From assembly GCA_025642065.1 (NCBI GenBank), contig JAODUP010000189.1, positions 1 through 64,000 of the forward strand: DNA of 64,000 nucleotides, read 5' to 3'. The notes under the pieces are model-generated. The model ran no database searches. It had not been told where the DNA came from and saw only the letters and a list, made by a program, of their open reading frames with translations. Below, piece after piece: positions 21,714 to 35,390 of the stretch. Origin of the DNA: Paralvinella palmiformis (lineage: Eukaryota; Annelida; Polychaeta; Terebellida; Alvinellidae). Position 1 is the stretch's first letter. The number at the start of each line of letters is the position of its first letter. Made by a program: the position numbers and the translations under genes.

Positions 21714-22550
21714 TCACAGCTTTCAAAGTTAGCCCCATAATTTTGAAGACTAGACACTTGTTACCGTCAGTGTCACAACAGCAGAAATGGCAGAGAGTAG
21801 TATCATTGGAAGCCAAGCTACTGACGGAGACCTCTCCCGCAAGTAGATATATCTCCCACAAACCTCAATTATTCCAAACATATCCATTCTTGAAAATGGG
21901 AAAGATGTTGTAATCAAGCAAAGAAAACCACGATAATACTACTACACATTAGTTCACATAAATTAATAATATTGCATTTTACAGCTTCTGTCATGGTCAC
22001 AGAGGAAATTTCTGGATTTATCGCTCATTCACATATATTTCGAAAAGTTTTCTTTTTCTCCAAAACACTTTTACATGACGTTTCCTGAGATCATCTAGCA
22101 GTCATTTCTCCATATCGTGGCATGATGATAATTGACAAATTGTATGAAAACCAATTACAAAGATAATCTCATCTTATATACGTGATCTTCTTTTACATAT
22201 AGCGAGTGGTTCACCGATAATTCGCCATGTCCGGTGACACCTGAATTAAACCAGAAACTGCTGTGAAATATATGTCATAGTAAACAAAGATGAACCAACA
22301 AGATAAACCTTGTGGTAGTAGTAATAGTAGTAATGGAGATCATACGTCAAACAATCACATATTGTTGTTGCTATTATAACTGGAATGAAGCGTGTGAGTT
22401 TGAGGGGTCTGCTGCTGGAATGTGAACGGTGTTTCTGGGGTACCCGTGCATAGGTTGCATACGTTTAATTATTTATACTTTAAAATATATTTATTACTTC
22501 TCTGATTGTATTTGTATTGTTGTGAACAATATATATTGTATCTAAAGCTT

Positions 22551-22679
22551 TATTGTATGTATGTATGTACGTATGTATGTACGTATGTATGTATGGACGT
22601 ATGTATGTACGTATAAATGTATGTATGTATGTATGTATGTATGGTGTATATATGTATGTATGTATGTATGTATATGATG

Positions 22680-22713
<34 letters not shown>

Positions 22714-22853
22714 TGTATGTATGTATGTATGTATGTATGTTTGTATGTATGTATGTTTGTATGTATGTATGTATGTATGTATGTATGTATATGATGTATG
22801 TATGTACGTATGTATGTATATGATGTATGTATATATGTATGTATGTAAGATGA
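22551..22853 (+). repeat. (TATG)n tetranucleotide microsatellite
   Basis: About 300 bp of TATG units with scattered GTAC and TATATG variants. The long open frames on both strands here are artefacts of the repeat. Confidence 0.97.
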
Positions 22854-22904
22854 TGGCCCATTGAAAATCATTACATACGTCGTGACATGGTTAATATCAA
22901 GAAA

Positions 22905-22930
22905 TTAAGCTTTTACTTACTTACTTACTA
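22905..22930 (+). repeat. Short (TTAC)n run
   Basis: Five to six TTAC units. The same motif ends the non-LTR element at 56120, so this may be a leftover 3' tail of such an element. Confidence 0.5.
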
Positions 22931-23799
22931 AATATTGTACGTAGTTGCAATTAACACCAACCCCAAAAAGACAACAATTATCATTCTACTAGTGACGAAT
23001 TTTATATGTCTTATCATAAATCCTTGTTCATCATATTTCCACGTAGTTAGGTGTTAAGTGACTGAAAATCTCACAATTATTGAAGTTTCCCTCTATTTAT
23101 CTTCTGAGCAGTATTTACCTATTTGGTTGGATATAATATTGATGTTTGGCCTGAACATTCAACATTTAACTGAAGACAGTACGCTCTAGCAGTATCATAA
23201 GTATTCCTGATTCAAAAATGTAAACACTGCATAACATCTTGAGCAGTTGCATAGGACAGAGCTCCTGCGGTTAGTGTTTTTTATATAGCAACTTTAGTTG
23301 CATGTACAATTCATCTTAGTGGTATGTTGGAATAGAATTAGCTTTCCGAATCCAGTAATCTTAAGAAGTTTGCAGTATGAAATTCAATGCTAGATCTAGT
23401 CTGGCTGTCATAAATAGCATTTAAGGATGTTATTATAACCATAGTTAGCATAGTATACATTAGGTATAATTTGAAGATGTTAATACACAGTTTTAGGAGC
23501 ACCGAAACTGTGACGCTATTACGGAGTGCTTTAGCAGCTATGTCATATTGTTTAATAGCAATAAAGATAGCAGTTTTATATGTAATTGTTTCATGACGGC
23601 TGTCAGTTGTACAATCTGACATTTGGAGATACATGTAGTGGCAATTGGGAGTGTAACGTTTGTATAGTTTTGCTTTGAAGAAAGATGCCGCAACTGAAAA
23701 ATAGCTACGAATAGGGCTGCTGAAGCAATTAACAAAAACATTCTCACAACTCATTCAGAGTTTTAGGCATAAACGTGCAACCCGTATTTGTCATTGTAA

Positions 23800-24560
23800 A
23801 TGCCCAGTTAGTTTATATTATTGAAAGGACATATATATACAAAGAACACAGTTTATATTACTTTGGTGATGTATTGTGAGGAATTAATGTGTGTATAAAG
23901 TATGTCTGTAAATAGCTATTGGAAACGAAAATGTGAACATGAGTACGCTTTCGTCATCAGGGTCATTATGTGGAGCTATATGTGTGCTTAGATAATTATA
24001 ATAATCTAAATGTGACAATATATACAGCGTATCATACTTTGATGCCCTGCATGAAAATATGTGTATAAATATAGTTTATGCTATTGTGAGGACCTGCATG
24101 GAATTATGTGTATAAATACAGTTTCTGTTATAGTGAGGGCCTGTATGAATACATGTAGTATACATAAATATATTGTATGTTTTTATGATAAACTGTAGGT
24201 ATATGTGCGTAAATTGAATTTAGGTAATTGTATGGAACTCCACATAAGGGTGTGCATAAATAGCTTAAGTAATTGTTAGAACCCAAATGAGTGTATTCAT
24301 AAAATTTGTTGTATTCTAGAAATATACATGTAAATGCGTAAATCGATGCAGAAAGTTTGATTTATTGTTAGACATAGATGTGTGTGTCAAGTGTTTTCAT
24401 CGTGAATACAGTTTGGCTTATTGGGAAGACATAAATATACTGATGGACACAACTTTTGGCACAACCCTGATTTAACGTACAACTCTAAATATGTATGTTG
24501 CTTATGTGTATAAACTGTTATTACAAATAACTAAATGTGTTTATTAGCATAGTTTATTCT
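23800..24560 (+). repeat. Degenerate tandem array with recurring TGTGTATAAATATAGTTT
   Basis: A unit of roughly 60-75 bp recurs with much divergence; its most constant parts are a GTGTATAAATA-like core and TATTGTGAGGAC. No coding potential. Confidence 0.55.
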
Positions 24561-24599
24561 ACTGTGAGGACAATTGGGAGGGGAAAAAACAGGAAGCTG

Positions 24600-25355
24600 T
24601 AACATATAAGAACTCCCGCGTCCGTGTGGACAGATTTTATTTCGTTTTCCTACTTCATTCACAAACATTATATCATCACAACCAAACAACAATACATTGG
24701 ATATTTTCAACTGTGGAATTTAAATATTTCGTTGAAATATTGGTTGCCAAACATATTCCCAAATATACCAAATTATTTAACTAATAGAAAACAATTTGTT
24801 TTTTTCAGTGATATTTGTCCAGATTTAACAATTATTCTATGTGGAATTCCACAAGGTTTTAATTTGGAACGTATTATATTTTTTAAATAAATCAATGATG
24901 TAGCAAATATTTCAATTAAATTGAAATGCTATTGTTTGATGATGATACCAATCCACTTTTTATTGGCGAAAGCATAGCAGATGTTAAAAATGTGCTCATC
25001 ACTTAATTAAATCAAACGAGTCTACCGCTTAAAGTTCGCAAATTATCTCTGCATATCAATAAAACAAATTACATGTGTTTCCATAGAAAGCCTTATCTGG
25101 CTGACAATAAACTTTTGTTTATTGGCACAGATGTGAATAACGTACAAATTACTAAAGTACTAGGATTTCAGATCGATGAAAAATCGTCATGGTGTGATCA
25201 TATTAACCATGTTTGTAAAAATACATCGAAAAATATTTATATTATCTGTGAAGTTAAACACATGCTAGAAAACAACCACTTATACATGCTACGCTTAATA
25301 CTTCCTGACTTATGTTATCCGTATGAGAGACAGGGAAATATTTACAAATTCTGAT
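24600..25355 (+). pseudogene. Non-LTR reverse transcriptase fragment
   Basis: The first open segment contains Y-L-T-N-R-K-Q-F-V-F-F and the RT motif C-G-I-P-Q-G at about 24840. At 24935-24946 the catalytic box reads F-D-D-D-T where F-A-D-D-T is expected. The second segment (25073-25352) has V-L-G-F-Q-I-D and S-W-C-D-H-I-N-H, the usual region after the RT palm. The frames do not join. Reading order is plus. Confidence 0.75.
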
Positions 25356-25479
25356 TACATACTTTGATTCACTTACCAAAAAAAATCAGTAATGTTGCTA
25401 AAGGCAGTTATTTACATTATAGCCATCCATTCTTTGTTTGATATAAGTGTTTGAAATTGTTAGCTCGCGTAACGTTACA

Positions 25480-27010
25480 AACCTTGATATACTAAAAGGG
25501 AACGTTATGATGGCTGCATTCTGAAATTTCTCCGCAAATGTCAAGTGGAAGTTGTAACGTTTTCCATCACCTACCAAATGGTTCGACGGATTGAACGAAG
25601 ATAAGTGTATGTCAATAAGCATTTTTGCATGTGTCATTTTAACTCATCCAAAATTTTCAAAATTGTTCTTTTCCCACTCTTTGTTAACTATTTGTCTGTA
25701 GTCGGAGGATGGATTTTTGAAGATATGCGTAACTTATGGCGACCGAAAGATTGTTTGTTGACAAATATGCTTCATTAGTTTCGCCATTTTTTCGCTGATA
25801 TCACGTGACCGAGTAAAAACGTTTAATTGGTGCGTACTTTTTAGGCGGAAAATACGTCGACTGGAAAGTCGTGATGAGATTAGTTTCTCTGTCCGCAAAC
25901 TAACTGTAACGGCGCGAATCAAAGAAGCGAAACATTCGATGTGTGACGAGAGATGAAACTATCAAAACAAAAGTAATTTTGTTTAATGTCCGACATCGAT
26001 GTTCTGAAATAACCCCTAATTAGAATAAAAATAACTAATTGTGAGTATGAACATCCTCAAGGTAATTTTACCTCGCCGACTGTCAGAACTTGTTGTTTAA
26101 CGCCAGGCTATGTTAACCAAAGCCAGCCATATAGAGAAACATATCGAATATGAAATTGGTCTCTTTGATCACGAAACATGACTCATATAAATTAGTTAAT
26201 ATTCTAATTTCTAATAAGGATCGTAAACAACCATTAATACTTGTAATGTGGCTGAAAGGCATGACTGTCAGATCGTATCTTGAGTAAATGTTATTCTCCT
26301 TATATAGATATGTATTGTTATTAAAACTTTCAACATTAGAACCATATCTTGGAATTGGAATGGGTTTTAATCTCCTGAATATAGTATAAATATGCTCCGT
26401 AACTATTATGCTGTGATTTTTCTGCAGGAACATTGGCTATGCGAGGATGAGCTGAACAAACTTAAAGCTGTTAACCCTGATTTTAGTGGATTTCGTATTA
26501 GTTCCATTGATACAAAATCTGGTACTTTTTTTTCTGGCCGTCCATATGGCGGCGTGTGCATTTTATGGCGCACATCTATATCCAGATATACTACTGTGTT
26601 GAAATGTGATGATAAACGTATAACTGGCTGTAAACAATGTACTAATAACAAGGTATGGTTATTTTTCAAAGTTTATTTACTTTTTGATGATTATATACAC
26701 TACCACACAATGTTAATCTATGTTGTTGAAGAGAGTGATACATCCTCCACAAGTTTGGTAGAATATATCAATGCAAAAGTTTGTAGTATGTTTCAAAACG
26801 AGTTTTAAACTTTTGTAAATACTTGTAACACGTATATATCTGACTATGAGAGGTTTGGTAGAAATAATGTTACATTCATATATGTCAGTGATGCTGATTT
26901 TTAACATCTTGGCTAGGCCAATTTATATGTAGTTTTGCGATCAACAGTAACGTTTCTCAGATTAAAATCACAGAACAAGTTCAATTAATTTACCACTCTT
27001 TGTCGTATTA
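25480..27010 (+). pseudogene. Non-LTR retrotransposon copy 1: 5' region plus endonuclease
   Basis: 25700-26390 is a non-coding 5' part shared with other copies (27058-27250, 27600-27960, and 54010-54420 on the minus strand). 26392-26808 is the APE-type endonuclease N-terminus: V-I-F-L-Q-E-H-W-L, G-F-R-I-S-S-I-D, R-P-Y-G-G-V-C-I-L-W-R, D-D-K-R-I-T-G. Further endonuclease sequence with a frameshift continues to about 27000 (Y-V-S-D-A-D-F). The RT domain is absent. Confidence 0.8.
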
Positions 27011-27057
27011 GCCACGATGTTGACAGTGATCCTTACTAAAAGAAATAAAACAGTATA

Positions 27058-28900
27058 TGTCCGACGAGAGATGAAACTGTCAAAATGAAAGTAATTGTGT
27101 TTGATGTCCGACATCGATGTTCTGAGATAACCCCTTATTAGAATTAAAATAACTAATTATAAGTAAATTAAGGCTAGAGTCATAATGTAAGGATCATTTA
27201 TAACTGAGAATGTTTACCTTTGGGCAAAACTATTTTTATCCAACAGTAAATAGAGCATAAGCTCTTATTGTCGAAATATATTTCTGTCCTTTATATGACT
27301 ACCCACACTTCAAATAATTCTTTCTGATATTGTGGAGTGTATTCTTACCAACCTGACAGCGATCACCAGGAAATGTAATTTACTGAGACAGGCTCGTGTA
27401 TAGGATATATCACCAATAAATACTATGCAACGCAAACATCGAGATACACAGACGCCGTTCTGGACTGTCGACCACGTAGCCTAAATCACTCGCAGTGGGG
27501 CACAAAGTGCAACTAGTCCAAGAAAATCATCACAATATGATAACATAATCGGCATTAAAGCCAACGGCTTAAACTAGTGTCTCTTTGTGGTTCATGAATG
27601 AACATCCTCAAGGTAATTTTACCTCGCCGACTGTCTGAACTTGTTGTTTAACGCCAGGCTATGTCAACCAAAGCCAGCCATATCGTGAAACATATCGAAT
27701 ATGAAATTGGTCTCTTTGATCACGAAACATGACTCATATAAATTAGTTCATATTCTAATTTCTAATAAGGATCGTAAACAACCATTAATACTTGTAATGT
27801 GGCTGATAGGCATGACTGTCAGATCGTATCTTGAGTAAATGTTATTCTCCTGATATAGATATGTATTGTTATCAAAACTTTCAACATTAGAACCATATCT
27901 CGGAATTGGAATGGGTTTTAATCTCCTGAATATAATATAAATATGCTCGTAACTATTATGCTGTGATATTTCTGCAGGAACATTGGCTATGCGAGGATGA
28001 GCTGAACAAACTTAAAGCTGTTAACCCTGATTTTAGTGGATTTCGTATTAGTTCCATTGATACAACATTTGGTACCTTTTTGTTGGCCGTCCATATGGCG
28101 GCGTGTGCATTTTGTGGCGGAAATCTATATCACCAGAGTTCTATTTAATATGGTGTACGTCAACGTCGGTGTATTTTTAAACCAGATACGGTGAACGCCA
28201 GGACGGAATCTTTTCTACACGATTATTTCCGTCGTATTTAGATGACCTTAGTAAACTATTAGCAGATGGGCAAGTTAGTTTTACATTGATAGTACATTTG
28301 TAAATCACTTTCGTTATGCAGACAACATGTGTATTGGCTCCATCCGCTACTGGTCTACAGAAACATATTGATATATGTCAACAATACAGTGGAAACGATA
28401 TAGTATACCATCTAGCTAAGTATATGTGCATGACTTTACTTTCTAAAATGATTAATGCTGACCGTGTGTACAGATATTCAATGATATATCTCCGTTTTCT
28501 TCTTTTTTAATGATGACTGAGATATCAATCGCCAGTTGAGATGCCTATATTGAAACTCAAATATTATTCCACATAAATTTGCATATTGTACGCAAAAAGT
28601 GAAGCTCCAACCTCTTGAATCGTATTTTTTAAACCTTTGTTGTCCTGCACTATGGTGTGACTACTTCATGCCGAATATATGCGAATTTAGAGTGGCATAT
28701 AACAATGTGTTTCGTAATTTACGATAGCGCCCGTTCGATGTTTGCAATCAACACAATTGACACATGTGAAGCACGAACGCATTATGCATATTTCACATTT
28801 CGCCAAAGGTTGTTGTCGTCTACAAATAATATTATTACTTGTATTAATACCAATACATGGTTGCTAGTGTTGGCAATATGACAATTATGTTATGTATATG
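27058..28900 (+). pseudogene. Non-LTR retrotransposon copy 2: endonuclease start fused to RT end
   Basis: Repeats the 5' sequence of copy 1 (27598-27960), then the endonuclease start (27963-28130: L-Q-E-H-W-L-C). It jumps by internal deletion to the RT palm at about 28150. The palm reads with frame changes: L-D-D-L-S-K-L-L-A, then Y-A-D-N at about 28313, where YADD is expected, and S-A-T-G-L-Q-K-H-I. The C-terminal region around 28500-28870 has R-D-I-N-R-Q-L-R-C-L-Y and W-H-I-T-M-C-F. The element is dead. Confidence 0.78.
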
Positions 28901-31900
28901 CCATTACTATTAAATACTTCATATTATATTGACCACTGTTTGTGCTCCTGTTATCTACTCATTATGTGTATGGTATTTTCCATTTAAATTGTATCTTTTT
29001 ATGTCACGTATTTATGAATGTAAGCACTCTTGGTGGTTTCACCTTGTTGAACTCATTTCCAAATATTCACGTATAGTATTAAAACATTATTTGATTTTTT
29101 CCAAATACCTTATGAAGCTCTTATATATACCCAATACTAATATATTGTTTTTGACTTGTTAATACTGTAAAAATGTATTTAAATACACACAAGTGCATTA
29201 TAATTTTATATAATAATTCCCCTCTAATTTCATCAATGTTAAACATTAATGTTAATAGAACATTATTTTAAATTTCACTTTTATAGCTATCAACTCACAT
29301 TTAGCTACAATACGAATTACTAAATAAATTATCAAATTTAGCAATTATCGACTATTTTGCTGTTTATGACAAAAGAGAGATTTTGTAATGTTCGAATATT
29401 GAGTGTCTTTCACCAAACTGTCATTTATACGGTATGCCACTGATTGAATATATATGATATTGCTGAACGGAAACATGTGTCTCAAGTTGTTGCTAACCAA
29501 GCTTGGTGATGTTAGTTAATGTTATCTGGTATCAATTGGTATAAAATAATATTCCTAATATTCCAAATACTAAAAGGCAAACCAAATTTATTATAATAGT
29601 ATTTCTGATAGTAGCAAATGTGGCCATAGTAGAATTAATAAGAAAAGTATCTTATTTAAAAGGGGAATAAAAGTTAACTATATGTATTACTGATTTGGTA
29701 CCTCCAGTGAAAACAACATACTGTAATGTAGTCCTGTGTAAATCCTAAGATTCATCGCATAGTTTCAATATCGATATATATTATCCCAAATTAAAATATG
29801 AATTATCTAACATAAAGTGATTCGTGTAATTTCATAGTTAAATTTCAATATGCTTTAATAATATTTAGTTAACTTATGCATTTATTCATGAATATTAAAA
29901 ATTGTTTCACAAAATTCCTCGCCCATTTGACTGTATACATTTGTATCTGTTTATTGTTTTTGATAAGACTAATTGTATAAAGCTGTCAGACTTACGGCCA
30001 ACGAATAAGATTTCATGTTGCACTGTGCAAATTACATTTTGTTAAACCACATCTAGCAATTTGGAAAAGTTGTTGAAGTGGAATGTATATGAATTATTTA
30101 GCAATAAAGTAAGACCGAATTCTATATGCTATGAATTAAATAACACATGCTTTATTCATGTGAATATAGTAGGGTTTATATTATCATTCTTGTATTTAGT
30201 TCGATTGTTATGAACATACAGCAATCACGGTGCACGTTTTTTCTACAGGGTGTGTAATGGAATGATTCATATTCTAGATTGTTTGGGAATTGTTGAAAGT
30301 TCTGCTTTACTTTGTTTCAGGAAAGTGTTTCATCTTTTACTGTTAAGGGCAAATAAAACAGACTTAGCATGTTAATATCATTTATAATGAAAACATATTA
30401 TGCCTGGCAATATAGTTGTTTTCCAAATTATAATTTAACCTTTAAAATTTAACTGAAAAAAGTACGTGAGTTTAAATAATCATTGTTTAGTATTTATGTT
30501 ATTGATATACGTTTGTTTCTTAGATATAATCAATCATAGAAGACTTGATCAATAAGATATATTTCCATTTCAAGGTGTAGAAATGCGTTTTTAATTGGCT
30601 GTCACAACGCTATGAAAGATAATAAGCATGATTTGGATACGTTATGATAAGGACCTAATAGTACCTAACACTATCAAGTGTTTATTATCATCATCTTTTA
30701 TCTTACATAATAACAAATTGTCCACCTAAAATGAAAAACGATGACAGCCAAAGGTTGATAACATTGTGTCAATATTTAAGTTCACGTTTTCTAATATTTG
30801 TATTATGATGAAAGAGCTATAAACTGTTTAATAGATATCTGAAAAGCTTTTGATGATTTATAAAAGAAAAAAGATTTGACTGATATTCACTGGTAACAGC
30901 TAAGTCAGATGTTACAGTACTATAGAAAATGGGAGAAACTATTTCAATTAATGACTTGTTTATGAGCTATACCTGTGGCATTGTTAGGCAATCACTGAAG
31001 GGAAAAGATTGACGCCCAGATCGAGTGACAGCCTTTGGCGAATTTGGCTGCGAGTGATTGAATAATGTCTGAGCTATTTTAGTGAAGTAGTTGTTGATGC
31101 ACACCCATACACACAACATATCTCCAGGTTTGGGTATTTAATGAATGCATTGCCTTTATCTGTGAGATGTTTTGTTCGTCATTAAAAGCTACAGCTGCTA
31201 AATAGGTTACTCATTCAATCACGCACCGAATATTTCGCTGACTGACTAACTAAGTAATTCAACCACTCCTATCCGTACACCGATTTAGTGGATCGTTCAC
31301 TCACTCACTAACTCCCGTTTTAAGACTTGTATATTAATAATAAGCACATGTCTGGATTTAGAAGAAAGAAATCCTGGTTTATGCCATTAAGTCACTTTTC
31401 TGGCATTCTTAGCATGCTGCTTATGAAAGATTCGGCTTGAACGTGAGGTCTAATATTACATATAGGAGACAGTGTACAACAGATATGTGTTAAAGTGGTC
31501 ACCCTTTGCTAAATATTTATGTATGCTGAATAGGCCCACATCGAGCAGTGGTGATGCGATAAAAATCTTTCTCTTAACAACACTTGGTTACCAAAATGCA
31601 CTTGTCTTACAGGTTCGACCGACATCTATCGTTATCCTAACAGATATGTGGGCTGCATTGCCTGACATCAACAATAATTCATCGTCTGAACCATGCTGTG
31701 TCACTCCTCCCCTAACCACGTTTGTTTGGACCAAACACATCTTAATTTTTTATATCGCCTAGTCTTTACTATGTGCTTTACTTTGCTTTGTGTGGTTTCT
31801 AAGTGCTACTTTTATGATGATGGGCAGGAGAGAGTCACTAAATGTGTCTAGCAAATTTATTAGCTGAGATATACTCATGAAACGTGCTTAGATCCAGGTG

Positions 31901-33830
31901 TTTTTAAAAAGTAATCATTTACTGTTTATGTTCTCAATTAAGACGTCAATAAATACTTCTGTATCTGTATACTAAAATATAACTTATAGAAGTCCACAGC
32001 TGAACCACAATTTGTATTTCGTTAATGATAAAACATAGGTAGGTATTTATTTTCAGACTCAAATACAGTAATAAAGCCGTCAAATGGTTTTAGTTTAAGA
32101 TTGTTTAAGTTGTGTGACAATGCCCTCGTCCATTAAACATTAAATGAAATTGTCTATGATAGGAATGAAACCTTCATTAACAGATGAAACATCAGACAGA
32201 CATAGTATATGTGTGAAATCAAATCAATTGAGTTTTAACCTAATTAGTTATTTAGAAATCGTAATAGTTTAATATAATTATTAGCTGACGATTTCACAAG
32301 ACAAGGTAACCTATTTCAAAATTCAATTTCTCATAAAATTAAAAGACAAGGCATTACGCTATTCACGAACCTGATAAAATGATTGTAATTTATTAACTAA
32401 GTCTGTGATAATGTGATTATATGGCTATAAATCGGAGATATGAATTATGTTTTTAATTGATGTGTTTCACACTTTCTCCGTTCAAATAGCAGACATCATA
32501 ACACAATGTGTAATTTGAAGCGTTGTGTCTTTCATAGTATGCGGTTGTTTGAAAGAGCTACACCACCGCCTATTTGTCCAATCACAATGATAGTATCCAA
32601 TGTATAGTTAAGAAAGTTTGTGGTCATCAGTGAGAAGCATCGCGTGGGTGGAGTTATCATCAAACGAACCATGAATCACAATCGAAAAACATAAAAACAC
32701 CATGATGCACATACCATTTTAATACGGATTTACACGAATCATGAGGACGCCATTTTAGCGATGTAAAGGGGGACAACCGAACAAACCTCTTTCCTGTTCT
32801 TTAGGTTGTCAATATCTTGTTTATTAGGTATACATTTATGCACGAAAAAAGCAGGCCTACCAGGTCCTTATCATAACGCGCCCAAATAATATTTATTATC
32901 TGTCATAGTGTTGTTGTGTCAGTCAATGAAAAACCTTTTTCTACATCTTGGAACTGGGATTTTTTTTAATCGATTCATGTTTGCCTGTTTATCGCTAAAG
33001 AATGAACAAATGACAATAAAATTCAAATTCAAAAATTATTATTTAACCTTAAGTACATTTCTCAACATATTTCCAGGTATGATAAATTTAACCATAAATC
33101 ATATTAACATGGAACGACTATTATATTTTCTTTAAAAGTAAAGGATGAAACATTTTATGAAACAAAGTAAAGCCGAAGTCTCAATCATCACCAACCATTT
33201 CAGAATGCGAATCATTTCGTTCTATACCCCGTAGAAAGAGCATATACTGTAAATGAGGTAGTTAAACCTACTATTTTTACATCTGCATAGCATGTGTTTC
33301 TTAACTCCAAACATATGGGTTTCGGTCTTACTTCGGTCAGCCATTAATATGTAATTCAGACATATTTTATTTCAACAACATTTTCCCATTTGCCAGATTT
33401 GGTTTGATAAACTGTCATTGAAACAGTGGAAGATGAACATCAATTGATTGGCTGTAGGTATGTCAGCTTTATGGCATTAGGGTGATGACACAATGTAATA
33501 TAAACGTAGAAATTACCAATGGGAACACGCATAAGCATCTCATTTTATTATTCATATCATTATTCACATAAGATACAACCGAATTTATGAGATCAAATGG
33601 AGGAGAAAACAACGTTACTCGTAAAATATTATTAATATTCATGAATATATCCATACATCCATTAGTTATGGAATAGTAACCAGATAATACAAAAATATAT
33701 TGAAATTCAACTTTTAATTTGGGATAATATTATAATATACTAACTAATGATTACAAACTTTTATGGCGCCAATATCCTCGAAATTAATTGAGCTCAGTGG
33801 CGCACCTAGTACATTGAACAATTCATCAGC
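28900..33830. other. Long stretch without a recognisable gene
   Basis: Nearly 5 kb of AT-rich sequence. Open frames are short and resemble no family I know. A degenerate TCAC/CTGACTAA-rich patch lies near 31235-31310. A unique single-exon gene or distant intron cannot be excluded. Confidence 0.45.
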
Positions 33831-34598
33831 AATGATCAGATGCAGTGGAAACTTAGTCAACTTAGAACGGATAAGCAATTCTGAAGAAACAAATGCGAGT
33901 TTTCAAATGGTGCCAGAAAGAAACTATGCTATACGATAATTCAACATGGTCAGGGAGTGAATTCCAAACAGTAGGGACAGCGATTGAAAAACCACGAGTC
34001 CTAGCGTGAGGTTTGACCCTGGGAACAGATAACAAGCGAGCAGAAAAAAAGAAGATATTAATAGGCAATGTCACAGAATTTGTAAATCAAGCGAGATTGA
34101 ACATGGAGCCAATGAAGAGCTTTCAGGAGTTTGGCAGAATGAGAAAACCGATGAGACCTTGTGACAAAACTGGCAAAGTAGTTCTGAACACGCTGAAGTT
34201 TAGAATATCCTCATTTACAACGTTCTAAATAAGAGAGATGCAATAATCTAGCATACTAATAATGACTGTTTTCGCAGCAACGGTTTTGGTGACTGAAAAA
34301 GAAATATAGCGACGAATACGGGGAAAGTCATGAATATGGTAGAAACAACAGTGAGAAATATGGTTCCTGAAATTAAAATCACCATCAAATGTAACACCAT
34401 GATTATGTTCAGTGTGTTATGGTGTGATGTTGTGCTTAAGGATGTTCGTAGGGAAGAAACAAGTAAGTTTGCTGCATTATCTGGGTGTACCAATGATAAC
34501 GAAATCTGTTTTGTTAAAGTTAAGTTTATTATTTGTCATCCATCCAGAGATATCACTGAGACAGTCATCTAGCTGTGTAAGAGAAATATCTGTTTCTG

Positions 34599-34640
<42 letters not shown>
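34599..34640 (+). repeat. (TA)n microsatellite inside the CR1-like relic
   Basis: About 20 TA units directly after the YADD box on the minus strand. Confidence 0.95.
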
Positions 34641-35081
34641 TTCAGTGTCATCTGCATATAAAATGTTATCTAATTATTGGCTCAGAATAAACATCAGCTA
34701 TCCAAGAACAGAGCCTTGGGGAACGCTGCAAAACAAAGGAATTGACTTTGAAAAAAAAAACTTTTTTATTTTCATTGATTCAAACCTTTTTATTCATAAT
34801 AAGTTAGTGCTGTACCTGATATGCCATACCATTCTGAGAGACGATCTAGAAGAACAGAATAATCAATGGTCTCAAAAGCTGCAGATAAATTTAATAGTGT
34901 TAGTGTTGTGACCTTTCCCGTATCAATGTTTAGTGCTATGTTGTTGTGAACTTTCAGTAATGCGATTTCTGTAGAATGAAAATTGTTTGTAGGCAGAGTG
35001 AAAAAGAAATAGAGAAGAGATTATAGTGGATACTACTTTTTCTAATACTTTAGATATAAAGGATAGATTAAAAATATGTCA

Positions 35082-35390
35082 GTGACTGTTTAGCTCATTG
35101 GTAGGTAATGAAGTGACTGTTTAGCTCATTGGTAGGTAATGAAGTGACTGTTTAGCTCATTGGTAGGTAATGAAGTGACTGTTTAGCTCATTGGTAGGTA
35201 ATGAAGTGACTGTTTAGCTCATTGGTAGGTAATGAAGTGACTGTTTAGCTCATTGGTAGGTAATGAAGTGACCGTTTAGCTCATTGGTAGGTAATGAAGT
35301 GACTGTTTAGCTCATTGGTAGGTAATGAAGTGACTGTTTAGCTCACTGGTAGGTAATGAAGTGACTGTTTAGCTCATTGGCAGGTAATGA
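35082..35390 (+). repeat. 31-bp minisatellite, ten copies
   Basis: Near-perfect tandem copies of a 31-bp unit (GTGACTGTTTAGCTCATTGG plus 11 more bases), only a few substitutions in all. On the minus strand the unit matches the RT codons for L-P-A-N-E-L-N-S of the surrounding CR1-like element, so it grew from that coding sequence. 31 is not a multiple of 3, so it breaks the frame. Confidence 0.97.

Noticed and set aside
22542..22871. Overlapping long open frames of alternating Tyr, Val, Cys, Met or Thr, His, Ile on both strands
   Set aside because: They come from the (TATG)n microsatellite, which lacks stops in several frames.
26113..26669. Minus-strand reading frames over the endonuclease region
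   Set aside because: Shadows of the plus-strand non-LTR endonuclease, which carries the recognisable motifs.
34330..34911. Plus-strand open frames
   Set aside because: They overlap the minus-strand CR1-like RT with clear motifs; they are antisense shadows.
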